NCBI GenBank assembly: GCA_016802295.1 | Contig: JAESIW010000138.1 | Coordinates: 4,093,709 to 4,157,708 of the forward strand | Direction: 5' to 3' | Source: Brachionus rotundiformis | Taxonomy: Eukaryota; Rotifera; Eurotatoria; Ploima; Brachionidae | Length of the DNA stretch: 64,000 nucleotides | In this document: in pieces, positions 35,972 through 48,340 of the stretch | Numbering within the stretch: the first letter of the stretch is position 1 | How the letters are laid out: each line of letters starts with the position of its first letter | Translations under genes and position numbers: made by a program | The notes under the pieces: model-generated | Databases searched by the model: none | Seen by the model: only the letters and a program-made list of their open reading frames with translations | What the model was told of the DNA's origin: nothing

Positions 35972-38900
35972 TTATATGGCTCGTTTTTTTCTCAAGACCT
36001 TTTTGGGCTTTTCTTCAATCTCCGGATTTAAATTTTCATCATTATCATCCTAAAAAAATCTCCAAATTAAAACACACAAAAATTAAAAACATTTTTCATA
36101 CCTTTATTTTGTTCAAAGTTTCAATTAAATTGGAACTTTTTGCGCTAGATTTTGTCTTTTTGCCAGTGTTTGATGACACACTGCAAGTGGATAGTTCAGA
36201 TGCGTTTGAAGAAGAGGCCTTAAGGTTGACCTGACGCGTCGGACGATCTAAAACAAAAATTATTTTCCAATTTAGACAAATAGAAAAAAAAAAGTCACTT
36301 CTCAATGGTTCTAGAATTGGTGACTTGGTAATCATTTCCGTTATTCTGTTCAAAGTGCTCTTCTTTTTGGTCTTGGATGCCTTGGATACTTCAGCTGCCT
36401 CTACTTCCATTTCATCATCTACATCTACAGATTTTTTGTTTTTTTTGCTTTTAGAATCCTTTTCAGGCTCGTCCAAACTGCTCTGGGCATCCACAGACTT
36501 TTTCACCTTTTTAATCGAGTCCCTGTCCTTTTTTTTCTCTTTGGCAGTTTCAGTTGATTCATCCACGGAGTGCTTTTTTTTAGTCTTGCTTACCGATGTC
36601 TTTTTTTTGCTCATTTCAGTTGCTTCTCCATTCTCAGACAAAATACTCATTTTGCTACCTGATTTGGATACTTTTTTCAATGAAGTGCCCGATTTTGACT
36701 TTTTCATCTTTGGTGGTTCACAATCAACTGGCATTTCCTCATCAATTATGACTGATTTTTTCGAATGCAGGGTTGGAGGAAGTGAAGCAGTTTCGCTTTG
36801 GCGATTTATGGCCGCATTTTCTGCCTCTAATTTGGCAACTTGTGTCTGATATTGCTGAATTAAAGTCTCTTTTTCTTTTTGCTGCTCGGCATCGAACACC
36901 AATCGCTCAATCTTGTTATCTTTAAATTGAATATCATTCATTAGGTTATTAATTTCGGTATCTTTATCCACTATTGATTGTTTAAGCTCATCAATTTGGA
37001 CCTCAAGTTGTATTTTGGACTCTTCAAGTCGTTCAAAGGCCAGCTTTTTGGCCTCAAGCTCACTTCTGTACTCTTCACATTGGTCTTTGATATTTTTCTT
37101 CTCTTTCTCAGCATCTGACTTAAGTTTCAAGAATTTGGAATTAAAGTCTTCCAAAGTTTTGAAATTTTCGTTTGCTTCGGCTTCGAGCTGGGCTATCTTA
37201 TCCTTGAGCTTTCCAATCTGCTCATTGGCCTCACTCAAGCTTTCCTCTTTCTCATTTAACAAAGATTGTAAATTTTTAGAGTTGACTTCTGCAAGCTTTA
37301 GTTGAGATCTTAGTTCGCTCTGAATCTGCTTATGTTCTGATTCGAGTTGTCGGAAAGAATCCAGCTGCTTCTTCAGTTCGTTTCGTAAGTTTTCGTTTTC
37401 ATTTGATTTTAGGTCCATTTCATGGTTCAATGATTCATATTCATGGTTCATCATGCTCAAATCTTTTTTGTAGCTGTAAATTTGGTCCACAAATGCGTTA
37501 TCAGCCTTCAAAATTAATCTGTTAATTCTTGAAAGTTATTAATTCCCAGACTTATTTTTAAATTTTTAATAAATGCATGAATTTAGATGGTTTTCTATAA
37601 AAATTGTCCAAAAATTAAAAAAATAGGTAAATATGGAAGAATTGTGGCTTGAAATGGTAAAATGGTCAAAGATTAAAAAATATCTATCTAAATGATCTTG
37701 TTCACCTCTTTAGTGTATTTCATTCAAAGCATTGTCTTATTTAAATCTTCTCAATTGATAATAAAACTTTATATAAAAGTATTTTCAGAATTTTTATAAA
37801 TAAATTCAAAGATCATCGTCAAAAATCATCATTAAAAAAGAAATTTCTTATTAAAACATTTTTAATATAGTGACATATCTTTTAGCTTGGAAAATCATGC
37901 TCAACCAAGTATTATGGTAAATTGATAATTTGAAAATTTGCTCCTTAAGAGCCACTTAAGCTATGTTTGCCAAAAAAGGGTTGATGTATTTTACGAATAT
38001 TGGATTAAAAAAAAAATAGTAAGCTCGAAATAATGAAAAATAAAGATAAGAATTAAAATTTTTGAAAATTTTGAAAAATTTATCTGAATATCTATTAAAG
38101 TTATGATCAACTGAATTGAATTACTCTTAATGTAAGACAATGTACCATGGCAAGTCTCGCGCTAAAAGCTAATACGGTCTTTGATCAGATTAAAAGAACA
38201 AACAAACTCTGGTAATGCTGACATTCAAACTCTCAAAAGTCTTAAGAAGAGCTACCAAATTAATCAATCGTGTAAATAATATCACCTATGAAGAAAGATT
38301 GAGAGTACTAAAGCTTTAAAGATTAGAAAATCGTACAGTAAAATGTGACTAGATCGAAATGTTTAAAATAATAAATGGTTTTAATAATATTAATTTGGAC
38401 AATGGTATTAATTACGCGAAAATCTCAGAATTTGAGAATACCAAATACCAAAAGACTTGTATGTGAAATTAAAAAAATTCGCAGTAATGTTACATGTTGG
38501 AATGTAACAGCTCATTAGAGGGAAATAGCCCATTTACTACTACTGTATTTTTTTATTAAAATTGTAAATCAAACTAATTCTTAATTTTTATTTGAATTTT
38601 AAATAATAAAAATTTATTTATTGGGGCTGTGAAGTTCATTTCAATTCGATCGTTTCAATTCAGAAAAATTTGAAAAACTTTTTTACTATAAGGAATAATT
38701 TAGTTCTGTAAGATGCTTAATGTTAAAGCAACTTTGCTTAATCCAAAAATATATGTCTGCAAAAACTCTGCAAAAAAAGTGCACAATTGACTTGAATACT
38801 TTTTAATGGCGTGCAAAATGCATAAAATTGCAGATTATTTTGCAGACTTATTTTACTGAATTAAGCAAATTTGCTTATAATTGAGCATTGAGCATTAAAT

Positions 38901-41900
38901 TTTATAGAACTAAATTATCTCTTTTAGTAAGATAGTTATTCAAGTTTTTCTGAATTGAAATGATCGAATTGAAACCAACTTCACAACCCCTTATTTATTG
39001 ATTTCAAATCAATTAATTAAGAAATTTTCTCCAATTGAAATTAAAAATTAATTTTTTTTTAAACTAAACTCAACTTTTTTTACCTACACAAAAACCCGAA
39101 AATCTATCATCTTGATTTGAAATTTATCTTTAATCATAAAATTCTAAGCAACTCGATTTTTTTTAAAAATTCAAATATATAAACACGATTTCAATAAAAA
39201 AATTTATCTGAATTAAAAAAAAATCGGGTTACTGGTTACAACATTTGATTAAAAAACATCATCCTTTTAATAAAAAATTAGAATTTTTACTTTTTTTTTG
39301 ATATCTGTCACTAATTTTGACTATTTAAAAAAATTCAAGTCTTTAACATTAAAATATTCATGAATTACGAATAATTAGTTAAAAATAAATCTTTTGATAT
39401 GAGTTTAGTCAGAAACAAGTCAAGTTATGACTTTTGACTTAACATCAACTTTTTTCCTGCCTGAATATTCACTTTTGTTCCACTAGTTATAAAATCGTGA
39501 CTATTAGAATATTTTTAAAAAATATTTTCAGAATGATAAAAACATAAACATAACTTAATTATCTAGTTTGTAATATATATTTTAACTTTTATCTAATTAT
39601 TTAAATAAACAAAGCCTGAATGGGGCAAAGACCCAAAGATTAAACCAAAAAAATCTTAACCAAGCTTACATCGATCCCTATTGACTTCTTTTTGATGGTC
39701 TCAGTTTGCATGGAACAATTAATTCCTCCCGAGATCATTGAAGTTTGAATTTGCATCGATTGATTAACTCTGAACCCTGAGCTGCCAATATCTTTAATTT
39801 GTAGATCATCATCATATTCCATCATATTTGCATCTTCGTTTATCTCAGACTCATCATAGCCACTATGACTAAGCTTGCGTTTAATTGACCGATCATTATG
39901 TCCAGAAGAAACAGTTCTACTTGCCAATTCTTCCTTTAGCCTATCTATTTCAGATTTAAACTGCTTGATTTGTTCCTCATTCTCAGCCAACTTGGTCTCA
40001 CAATTTTTTTTCATTTCCTCCAATTTAACTTTATTCTTTCTTTCATTGACCTGTTCGATGAAATTTATCCTCTCGGTCAAATCACGATCGGTCCTTAGTT
40101 TGTAATTTTCCATTTCTTTTTGAAAATAAGCTTCGGTGTCCTCAACTTTTTTTGACCATTTGGTGACCAATTGGTTCCTCAATTCAGCCTCGAATTTTGT
40201 CGCTTCTCGTTTAGTTTTTATGATGTGATTTTTCAGATTTTCGATCACTTGACAAAGTTCTGAGTTGGATAACTTTTGCAGTTTGGACATGTCCGCTGTG
40301 TTTTTGACTATTGCCATGGAAGTTTCGTTCAACAGTGTGCTCAAATCGGTCTCATTTATTGTCTTTTGAACTAAGGTTTTTTCGCCCTTTTTGGCACTTT
40401 TCATGACACTTTTAGGAGTTTTAGGGTTAATGCGAGTCGATTCGGCTTTTCTCATTTTGGAATGGTTTATGGTGATATTAGTTGAGTTGGTGGTAGTGTT
40501 CGTAGTTGTTTCCACAGTCATTTCTGTTTCTTCAATCTCAGTTTCTTCCACCTCTGTTTCCTCTTCAGTCTCTTCAATTGTTTCCTCTTCTTCTTCTTCA
40601 GTTTCTTCGCTTTCTTCGCCAACAGTGGTTTCATTGACAGTGGATACAGTCTTTTGCAATTTAGACTTGGAAACGCTTTCCTCTATCTCAGTCTCTTCTT
40701 CAGTTTCTTCTTCTTCATCTTCACTTGCGTCTTCGGAATCCTCAGTCTCCTCCTCGGACTCCTCTTCGTCTTCTTCTTCTTCCTCAGTCTCTTGGCAAGT
40801 TTCTTCGATTTCAGTCTCTTCCTCTCCAGATTCCTCTTCCGAATTCTCCTCTTCCTCACTTTCCTCTTCATCTTCCGAATCAGATACATGTTTGGTCTTA
40901 TTTTGATCGGACTCCCAAGCGACTGTCAGGCGGCTATTTTGCTCCATCTTTTCTGGTTCAATTTTGTAGTGTATTTTTTCCTCATCATTTAATCCAATTT
41001 GGATTTGATTGGCAATGGATGAAAATTTCAACACATTGACGTTTTCATCAAAAAAATTTAAGGACGGATTTAGATTTACAATCATCTTGACCATACCACG
41101 GCCTTCAAAATAGGCCTGAAACAACCGAGTTAATTTATTTACACGATATGGAACTTGTAGTTGTGTGCCCTTACTTTAAGATAATAAAAAATATTATTTT
41201 CCAGTATAAATTTGAAAAATGAGAAAATATTTATTAAAAAAAAGCAATAATGATAATGTATAAATGATAACAAAAAATTAAAAAAGTAATTTTTGAAAAG
41301 ATGAAAATGCAGAGAGATTTGAATCCCGTTTGAGAATGGCTAGAGGTATTGGAAATGGATTTGGTAGATGAATGTGAGAGATAAATATGAAGCTGATAGT
41401 AACAATGAGTTAGGGAATGTAGCACTTGAAGTAGCTACCTGTGAAAAGAATTTAGGTATGATAGTATAATCTGATTTGAAGTGGCGATTGCTCAAGTTAA
41501 AATTGCTGGTAAAAAACAAACAAGATACTTCTAACCAAAGCTTAAGCGAGCTTCTACCAGCAGAAAAAAATTAAATGCAAAATTGTATACATTTATGGTT
41601 AGACCACTCTAAGAGTTTGCTGATCTGAAGTCCTAGTAAAAAATGGAAGTGAATGCATTTGAACGGGTCTACCTTCTCAACTCAAAAAAACAATTCTATT
41701 CATTTTCAATTTTTTTTTTAATTTAAACAAGATGTTTTTATTTAGAAATGAATTTAAGAAAATAATAAACAAATTGTTTACCTAACTCAAGATAAACCAA
41801 TTATTTATTCATTTATTGGCATTAAAAGAACTGTTTAAAAAAAAGTACCAATTTGACAAAAAAACCTAAAAGAGGTAGAGCAAAAAATGCGGAAAAATGG

Positions 41901-44900
41901 TTTTCTAGAGACTAATTTTTTTTAAATATCTTTTATTTAAGCTTCGAAATTTACATAAAAATTAAAGTAAAAATTTATTTTATTATAAATATTTTTGTGT
42001 TGAATAAAAACTTCTTTTAAGTGTTTTTTTATTAAATACAATTTTTTGTGCTAATCAGAAATTGATTTTGCTGAAATAGTATTTCCCATTTGAAATAGTA
42101 AAGGAACGTACTTGACGGTATTGATTTTGAGAATTATGGACTATGAATGAAAAAGATTGAGAGGAGATTTGATTGAAATGTTTAAATTAGCCAAGGGATT
42201 AGGAATAAAACTCAACTTAAGAGACTGAATTAAAAGCCTATTGTCTAAATCATTGAAACAAGGTCCTTCAATGGCATTAAAAGGCAAAAGTATAAAAAGT
42301 CCCTCAAAAAAATCTTTTTCCAGTTTCCAAACTTGGTTTTTAAACAGATTAGTTCCACACTCGAATAAGCTGCCTGAGAGTGTAGTAATATCCAAGTGAA
42401 ACAATCGAACGCTTCAAAACAACTTTAGGTAAAAATTAAATCTACAGTACCACATTACCTAAAAGCAGTGTTGAGCACAAAAATATCAACTAACTTTAAA
42501 AACTGCCTTAATTATAAAGATATCTGATATTAGATTTGGCGATTTAAGCTATATGAAGATACTTAAGAGACTGAACCTAACAACACTGTCAACTAGGGGG
42601 AGACGTGGTGATCTAATACAAATGTCCAAGATCATAAATGAACTTGATGAGATAAGTTGGTACAAGGAATCAATTAGAAAATAAAAATTGGGTATAAGAT
42701 AATAGATAATAAGGTTAATTTGGGACTATTCTTTCAATCTAAACAGATTGAGAAAAACAAAGAAAAGCATAATCGTCAAATAAGCTTCAAATCAAGAAAT
42801 TCATTACTTTAATTGATTAAATTTTGAAGGTATTTTACCAAAAAAAAATTTTTTAATTTTAAACTGAATGATTATTTCTTAATAGAAAAAATTAAAAATT
42901 ATTTTACCCTATTTTCTCAAATAGAAGAAACTTGCTTGTATTTCAATTAAAAATTATCCTTATTTACAGAAAATGTGTCTTGTTAAAATGAAAATTCTTG
43001 AATTATCTAATTAGCAAGATTTAAAACATAACTACCGTAATGCCTTGCCCCCTAATGCGGCATTTATCTTCAGAATTCTGGATTTTAATGCATGCATTTA
43101 ATCCACTTTTTTTTCCAGATACGCTGCGACTAAAAATGCTGCAGTTAATGTCAAAATTTTGGTATAAATGCCGCATTAAATATGTAAAAAATAATAAAAA
43201 TTTTTCATTATTAATTTTTATTTTTATTATTTTTTATTATTTTTTAATTTTTATCATTTTTTACATATTTTTTACTTATTTAATGCAGCATTTATACCAG
43301 AATTTTGACATTAACTGCAGCATTTTTAGTCGCAGCGTATCTGGAAAAAAAAGTGGGTTAAATGCAGCATTAAAATTCAGATTTCTGGTTTAAAGTGCAA
43401 TGCATTAGGGGGCAAGGCATTACGGCAGATTTTTCAAGACTATTTTTTAGATCTGAGACCCTAGGTCAGTTTTCTATCAACAAAAATCCCATTAATTACA
43501 TATGATTTTTTTTCACATAATGTTGAATAAGATTTAATATGATTAAAATGTCTTTGGAATACTATCTGTTAATAAGATTCTCAGATTTTTTAAAAATCAA
43601 CTTAAAAAAATAGCACTTACTGTATTTTTTGATTTTGCATCATGGTTTCGATACACCGTGATAGCGACATCAATGAGGTATTGATAGATGAAGCCTCTTT
43701 TTGGGTTATACCAACTGCATTGGTTTTTGAAGACCTTTCAATGCCAGCTAAATCACAAAAGCTCAGTCTAAACAAACAAAAAAAAAATTAATTATTATCA
43801 TCTCTTAAGAATAAATAGACACACTGATTGATATAAATTGTGGAACCAGTATTCATGGTGTTGTTTTCAATAGTGACCAATTTGAGGCAAAAAATGGCAT
43901 GACTTCTGGACGAGGTCATGTTGATAGAATTGGACGATTTTTGAAGATTTTTTTCTCCATACTTTAAAACCTTGATCGCCTCTTTGGTATTAAAAACTGG
44001 TATATGATTCAATCCTTCCACATACGGTACTCGATTTATATCTTCCCTAATCTTAAGCTGAGGTCTCTCGTTGTTGGCCAGAGTTGTTCGGCTTTTTGTT
44101 GGCAAAGTGAGCAAATCGTATACATTATCATTATACAACTCATAAAAACACAGCCATAGGGCGTATTTTTTGTTAGATGAAATCTTTATTGTTGAGCCAA
44201 GTTCAAGAAGATTGGACGCCGAACTGGAATAACTAGAAATTGAGTCAAGAGAACCAAATTTTTTCGAGGACATCAAAGATCCACAAGCTTCTTCCAAGTC
44301 ATTCAATGACCCGAACGAATCAGTTCGTTCAATTTCTTTGTAGTTAGAGAGCTTGAGTATTTGTTCCTTGAAATTTAGTTCTGTATTTAGTTCGGCCTCG
44401 GTGAGCGAGGATATTTCATTGAATTTTTCTGGTTTATAGGAATAGGCAGCCCGTTTGGCCTCCAGGCTGTCTTTAAGTGTATCAAAAAGAACGTCAAGGG
44501 TTCGCGGAATCAGTCCTGGGTTTTGATTGGTGCCTTGCATGGTGAATGTCTTGCCTGAATTGGTAACACCATAGCTGAATATAAGCAGATTGTCCCCGTT
44601 GAAAAATTTTTCCAAACAAGGATATATTGTCGCCTTGAAAAAGTCCTGTTGGCTTATATCAGGCTGAAAGACATAGGAAAAACTGTACAATGTGTTTGAT
44701 AGATTTTGCATACTCTGCTTATTCTGGCAATAGACAGAATTTTTTGGAGGAATGAGCGAAATGGCAGTGTCCGAGTGAATTTTGAAGTGCTTCTGAAAAG
44801 AGAAAAAAATAGAATAAAAGACCTAATGTAGACATTTTAGGTATTTACAGCATTGTTTTGTTTGGCCATCTCTTGGTCACTGAGAGGCTTGAGTTTGAGA

Positions 44901-45169
44901 AATATGTGAATGGGCTCAGAATGGTTGATGGATCGAAACTCTTCTTCGTTGCATAAGTTTTTTTTCAAGTCATGGATATTGGTGGTTCCGTTCAAAGACT
45001 CTTCGATCTGGTCATGTTTGATTTCAGCTGCCTTTTCCGATGATGAACCCAGTGAGGACTGTGAACGCGAACTTTGCGATCCGTCCTCGGAGGTTTCTAA
45101 ATTTGTCGTTTCATTAATTGTTTCGGCATTTTTACCATCGTTTACCATGTAACAATACGATGCTTCCAT
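35972..45169 (-). CDS. Kif20: KIF20-type kinesin-6 motor (7 exons)
   Basis: Exons on the minus strand: 45169-44849, 44792-43825, 43767-43621, 41173-39670, 37505-36299, 36247-36102, 36049-35972. Phases agree throughout, giving 1456 aa. Kinesin-6 motors act at the spindle midzone in cytokinesis. Motor motifs: P-loop GVTNSGKT (182-189), switch I SSRSH (401-405), switch II DLAGIE (435-440; usual form DLAGSE) and ENVNVLKFSSIANQ ending the motor near 537. A long insert of about 100 residues between P-loop and switch I is typical of KIF20. Then come a Glu-rich acidic tract (about 560-690), coiled coil, and a basic Lys/Ser tail ending VLRKKRAI. IPRTLDVLFDTL and NVLKFSSIA are closer to KIF20B than KIF20A, and the long stalk also fits B (human 1820 aa). 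Long introns 3 and 4 hold transposon fragments antisense to the gene. Confidence 0.93.
38200..38560 (+). pseudogene. CR1-type LINE 3' fragment in KIF20 intron 4
   Basis: Forward frames give RRATKLINRVNNITYEERL, then KIINGFNNINLD, matching the block after 'QRRATKLI' and the RGDLI..FKI.NG block of CR1-group elements. A WN-like block follows and the piece ends at TTACTACTACTG. Stops interrupt it. Antisense to KIF20. Confidence 0.65.
38623..38990. mobile_element. Fold-back MITE with 9-bp target-site duplication
   Basis: The ends GGGGCTGTGAAGTT... and ...AACTTCACAACCCC are inverted repeats of each other (about 45 of the first 50 bases match), and the pairing continues through most of the 368 bases. 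The element is flanked on both sides by TTATTTATT (38614-38622 and 38991-38999), a perfect 9-bp direct repeat. GGG-type ends with a 9-bp duplication fit Mutator-like elements. Non-coding, inside KIF20 intron 4. Confidence 0.75.
41420..41660 (+). pseudogene. CR1-type LINE fragment in KIF20 intron 3 (first)
   Basis: Forward frames read CEKNLGMIV, SDLKWRLLKLKLL and, after shifts, a decayed VRP.LE block. The order matches the EKDLGV..., DLKW and YTTLVRPHLEYA segments of CR1-group elements. Stops interrupt it. Antisense to KIF20. Confidence 0.5.
42110..42430 (+). pseudogene. CR1-type LINE C-terminal fragment in KIF20 intron 3 (second)
   Basis: KRLRGDLIEMFKLAKG is followed, after stops, by FQTWFLNRLVPHSNKLPESV, which is the FF.NRVV..WN.LP..VV block that ends CR1-group ORF2. 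Antisense to KIF20. Confidence 0.7.
42480..42680 (+). pseudogene. CR1-type LINE fragment in KIF20 intron 3 (third)
   Basis: The frame SYMKILKRLNLTTLSTRGRR, continuing GDLIQMSKIINELDEISW, matches the YEERLK.L.LTTLE.RR.RGDLIQ.FKI block. It is a separate copy, since the same protein region as in the previous fragment occurs again. Antisense to KIF20. Confidence 0.7.
43035..43425. mobile_element. Fold-back MITE, near-perfect 391-bp inverted repeat
   Basis: The left end CCGTAATGCCTTGCCCCCTA and its exact reverse complement at the right end (43406-43425) begin arms of about 160 bases that pair through CCAGATACGCTGCGAC.. and TGCTGCAGTTAATGTCAAAAT. The centre is AT-rich. Left flank is TA, right flank CA, so a TA duplication is only half visible. 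Non-coding; in KIF20 intron 3. Confidence 0.75.
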
Positions 45170-47520
45170 CGCTATTAATCGCTTGAGTCCAACTAATTTA
45201 AGCTTATTTTAAATTCAAGATATAATTTAAAAATGCTATTTTTTAGATATAATAAGAATTCGAATTAGTGTAGAATAATAAAATTTTAATTTTTTAAAAT
45301 TTAGAGCTTAATAACATTGAACTTAGGACTTGTGTAATAAATTAATTATTCGCTTCTTATGTTGTCTTTAAATTGTAACCAAAAGCTTTCCACATTTTTT
45401 TCCAAATATAAATTTTTTTTTAAAATATTAAAAAAAAATTAAAAAAAAAACAGTAAATTTGACTGTGGTAATTTATTATTATTTTTTTAAGTTATGGACA
45501 ATTTTTTTTAAAAAAAATTATTCAACTATTCAGAGATTATTTGTTTTCCTTAATCAACCTCCTAGTTGTTTTAGATTTTTCGATTATTCGATAAATCGAC
45601 TTAGGGACATAGATAACTTCACATAAATATCCATTGAATAAGATTTAAATTTAAATTGAAAATTTAAACTGGAATAAAAACCCTAACAAATCGATGAATG
45701 AACAATTTATTTTACACGAATAAAAAATTACTACCAGTTTGTTTATATAAAATTAACAAAAATAGAAAATGTAGAATTTTGTCCATTTTAGTTCCTCTTT
45801 CAGCTTAATTAACTTTATGAAATATTTTAAGATATTTCTATAATTACAAAATTTACTATATAAGGTGCTGGAGCGCATGGTTAGATATATTAATATGGAG
45901 AATCTACCTGATGGTATTAATGATGGCTTTTCTGTTTTTGTAGTATTCCTTGCTAAAGCGTTTGCCTAAGTTGGTCAATCCAAAATAATCGCTCTTAGCT
46001 TCTTCCTCGAATACTGTCTAATGGATTAGCGATATCTGGCCTATAGGCAGCGTATGACAAGGGGATGTGACAAGGGAAGTCAGGTTTATTATTTTTCATA
46101 ATCCACATTGTTTTTAAAGGAAGAATCTGGGAGTCACTTTTTTTAGTGACTGAAGTTCTTGACCCATATAAAAATCAAGACTAACTAAGAAACACCAACA
46201 GTCGGTCATTTAACAAGAACATTCAGGCCTTAGACTATCGAGATTCTCAAGACTTGGTATTGGGCAAATTTAGTAGCAGTTGTCTGGGACACCTCTGGCA
46301 AGAAGGATATAAATCATTTCGAAAATGTCCAGGAAAGAATCAGAAATGGGAGCTACGAGGCTCGACTTGAAGTCTAGTGATTTCAACAGTGTAGAAGAAG
46401 AATTGACTTGATTTAATTTTATTAAGATCTCAAAATTTATGATATCATAAGATGTCTGGCTAATAATGGGTTGTGGTCACTTTGAAAACGTAGTGAATTT
46501 TTAATTCATTTTTTTTCAAGATTTTAATCATAACTTAGTGAAAATAAGATAAATATTTAATATAATTTATTCCAAAGTACCATTTTACAGTAGTCAGATA
46601 AATATTCCAAAAACTCTTGAACAATACCATTCTGAATCATAGATGAAATCGACGAGTATCCTACGCATGTATTATTAACAATTTTAGATCAAAATCTTCA
46701 TTTTATTTTGGCTTATGAAAATTTTTGTACTAATAAAATATTTGCAGAAATAATCAATTTTCATTTGTTTTATTTATAAAATTATTTTTTTAGCTTTAAA
46801 AAATTTAAATTCAATTTTTTTCAATTTCAAGGTTAATCAACAGGCTAGTGACCATGTCATAAAGACCGATTAACACTCCATTTGTTTAAATAATAAATAT
46901 ATTTTACAAATTAAAAATAAATTGTTTATATAAACTATTTAAAAAATTAAAACATTGGAATATTTAAATTAAATTTTTTGAATTTTTTAAAAAATCTGAG
47001 AAAATTAGATTAATATTATTAAAAAATTGAAACTTAAATGTTGTAAATTTCAGCATTGATCTCTTGATCACAAAGGAATTTATGCCTTAAGTAGAAAAAT
47101 CCAAAAGTTTTTTCACCATTTACTGATTTTGGTGTTGGTTCTATTAGATTCTCATTGTTCCTTAAACCTCTTGAGTCATTCTTCTTCTTAGATTTTCAGG
47201 AGAATTATAAAAGTATAGTGTTTTAGAAACAAAAGAAAGCATTCTATCTAGTATTATATGTTGGAATGCATATAAGCCATACTTTTCTAACTAATTATTA
47301 ATATTATTAAAGTTATTACATCAAATTTGAACCTAAACAATTTAAATAATTTTAAATAATAACTCTTGGCCAATTTAAAATAAGGCAATATAAACGTCAT
47401 AAAAAAATGTATTTTTAGAGAAGTTGATAGATAGAATAGTCTCTTAATGCTGAATATTTTTTTTTCACAACTAATGATATACTACATGCCTATTTAGAAA
47501 AATTTAGATTCAAATCAATA
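45170..47520. other. Intergenic region upstream of KIF20
   Basis: AT-rich, no gene. Holds a CR1 scrap (46200-46400, listed) and a segment near 47013-47083 that recurs at 49864-49935. A further possible CR1 end lies near 47190-47300. Confidence 0.45.
46200..46400 (+). pseudogene. CR1-type LINE fragment (VRP/LE.VQ region)
   Basis: The frame ANLVAVVWDTSGKKDINHFE, continuing NVQERIRNGSYEARLEV, matches the 'LEYAV.VWNP...KDI..LE.VQRR' block of CR1-group elements. A stop follows. Confidence 0.5.
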
Positions 47521-47776
47521 TTAGTAGTAGTAGTAGTAGAAGAAGATGCTGTGGGGATTTTGTCCCGAGTAGTAGCGACAGTAGACGCTCTACTTTAACA
47601 GCCTTAGACCATTTTATAGCAATTTTAAATATATAAATAGTTAATGCTAATTTCTATATAAATATAGAATTGTAAAATTGCTCCCAAAATAATTTCTCTA
47701 AAAATAGTATTTGTTTTAAATAAATAAATAATAATTTCACAGAAAATCTAAAAGTTTATCTATTCGGTTTTTGAAT
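47521..47776 (-). mobile_element. CR1-type LINE copy, 3' end (cut by the N run)
   Basis: Minus-strand LINE 3' part: the end of ORF2, a roughly 200-bp 3' untranslated part, and a tail that appears as TAG triplets on the plus strand (47521-47539; CTA repeats in the element's own sense). It matches 48341-48579 with few differences. Its 5' side runs into the N run. Confidence 0.8.
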
Positions 47777-48340
47777 NNNNNNNNNNNNNNNNNNNNNNNN
47801 NNNNNNNNNNNNNNNNNNNNNNNNNNNNNNNNNNNNNNNNNNNNNNNNNNNNNNNNNNNNNNNNNNNNNNNNNNNNNNNNNNNNNNNNNNNNNNNNNNNN
47901 NNNNNNNNNNNNNNNNNNNNNNNNNNNNNNNNNNNNNNNNNNNNNNNNNNNNNNNNNNNNNNNNNNNNNNNNNNNNNNNNNNNNNNNNNNNNNNNNNNNN
48001 NNNNNNNNNNNNNNNNNNNNNNNNNNNNNNNNNNNNNNNNNNNNNNNNNNNNNNNNNNNNNNNNNNNNNNNNNNNNNNNNNNNNNNNNNNNNNNNNNNNN
48101 NNNNNNNNNNNNNNNNNNNNNNNNNNNNNNNNNNNNNNNNNNNNNNNNNNNNNNNNNNNNNNNNNNNNNNNNNNNNNNNNNNNNNNNNNNNNNNNNNNNN
48201 NNNNNNNNNNNNNNNNNNNNNNNNNNNNNNNNNNNNNNNNNNNNNNNNNNNNNNNNNNNNNNNNNNNNNNNNNNNNNNNNNNNNNNNNNNNNNNNNNNNN
48301 NNNNNNNNNNNNNNNNNNNNNNNNNNNNNNNNNNNNNNNN
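47777..48340. other. Run of 564 N (assembly gap)
   Basis: Unknown bases, bounded on both sides by the same LINE sequence, so the gap was probably caused by this repeat. Any frame read through it is meaningless. Confidence 0.95.

Noticed and set aside
40391..40906. Ser/Val-rich plus-strand frame of 171 codons
   Set aside because: Antisense of the Glu-rich tract in KIF20 exon 4 (GAA/GAG read backwards gives Ser/Phe-rich sequence).
36096..41124. Two large minus-strand frames considered as separate genes
   Set aside because: Splice sites and phases join both to the kinesin motor exons upstream as one gene.
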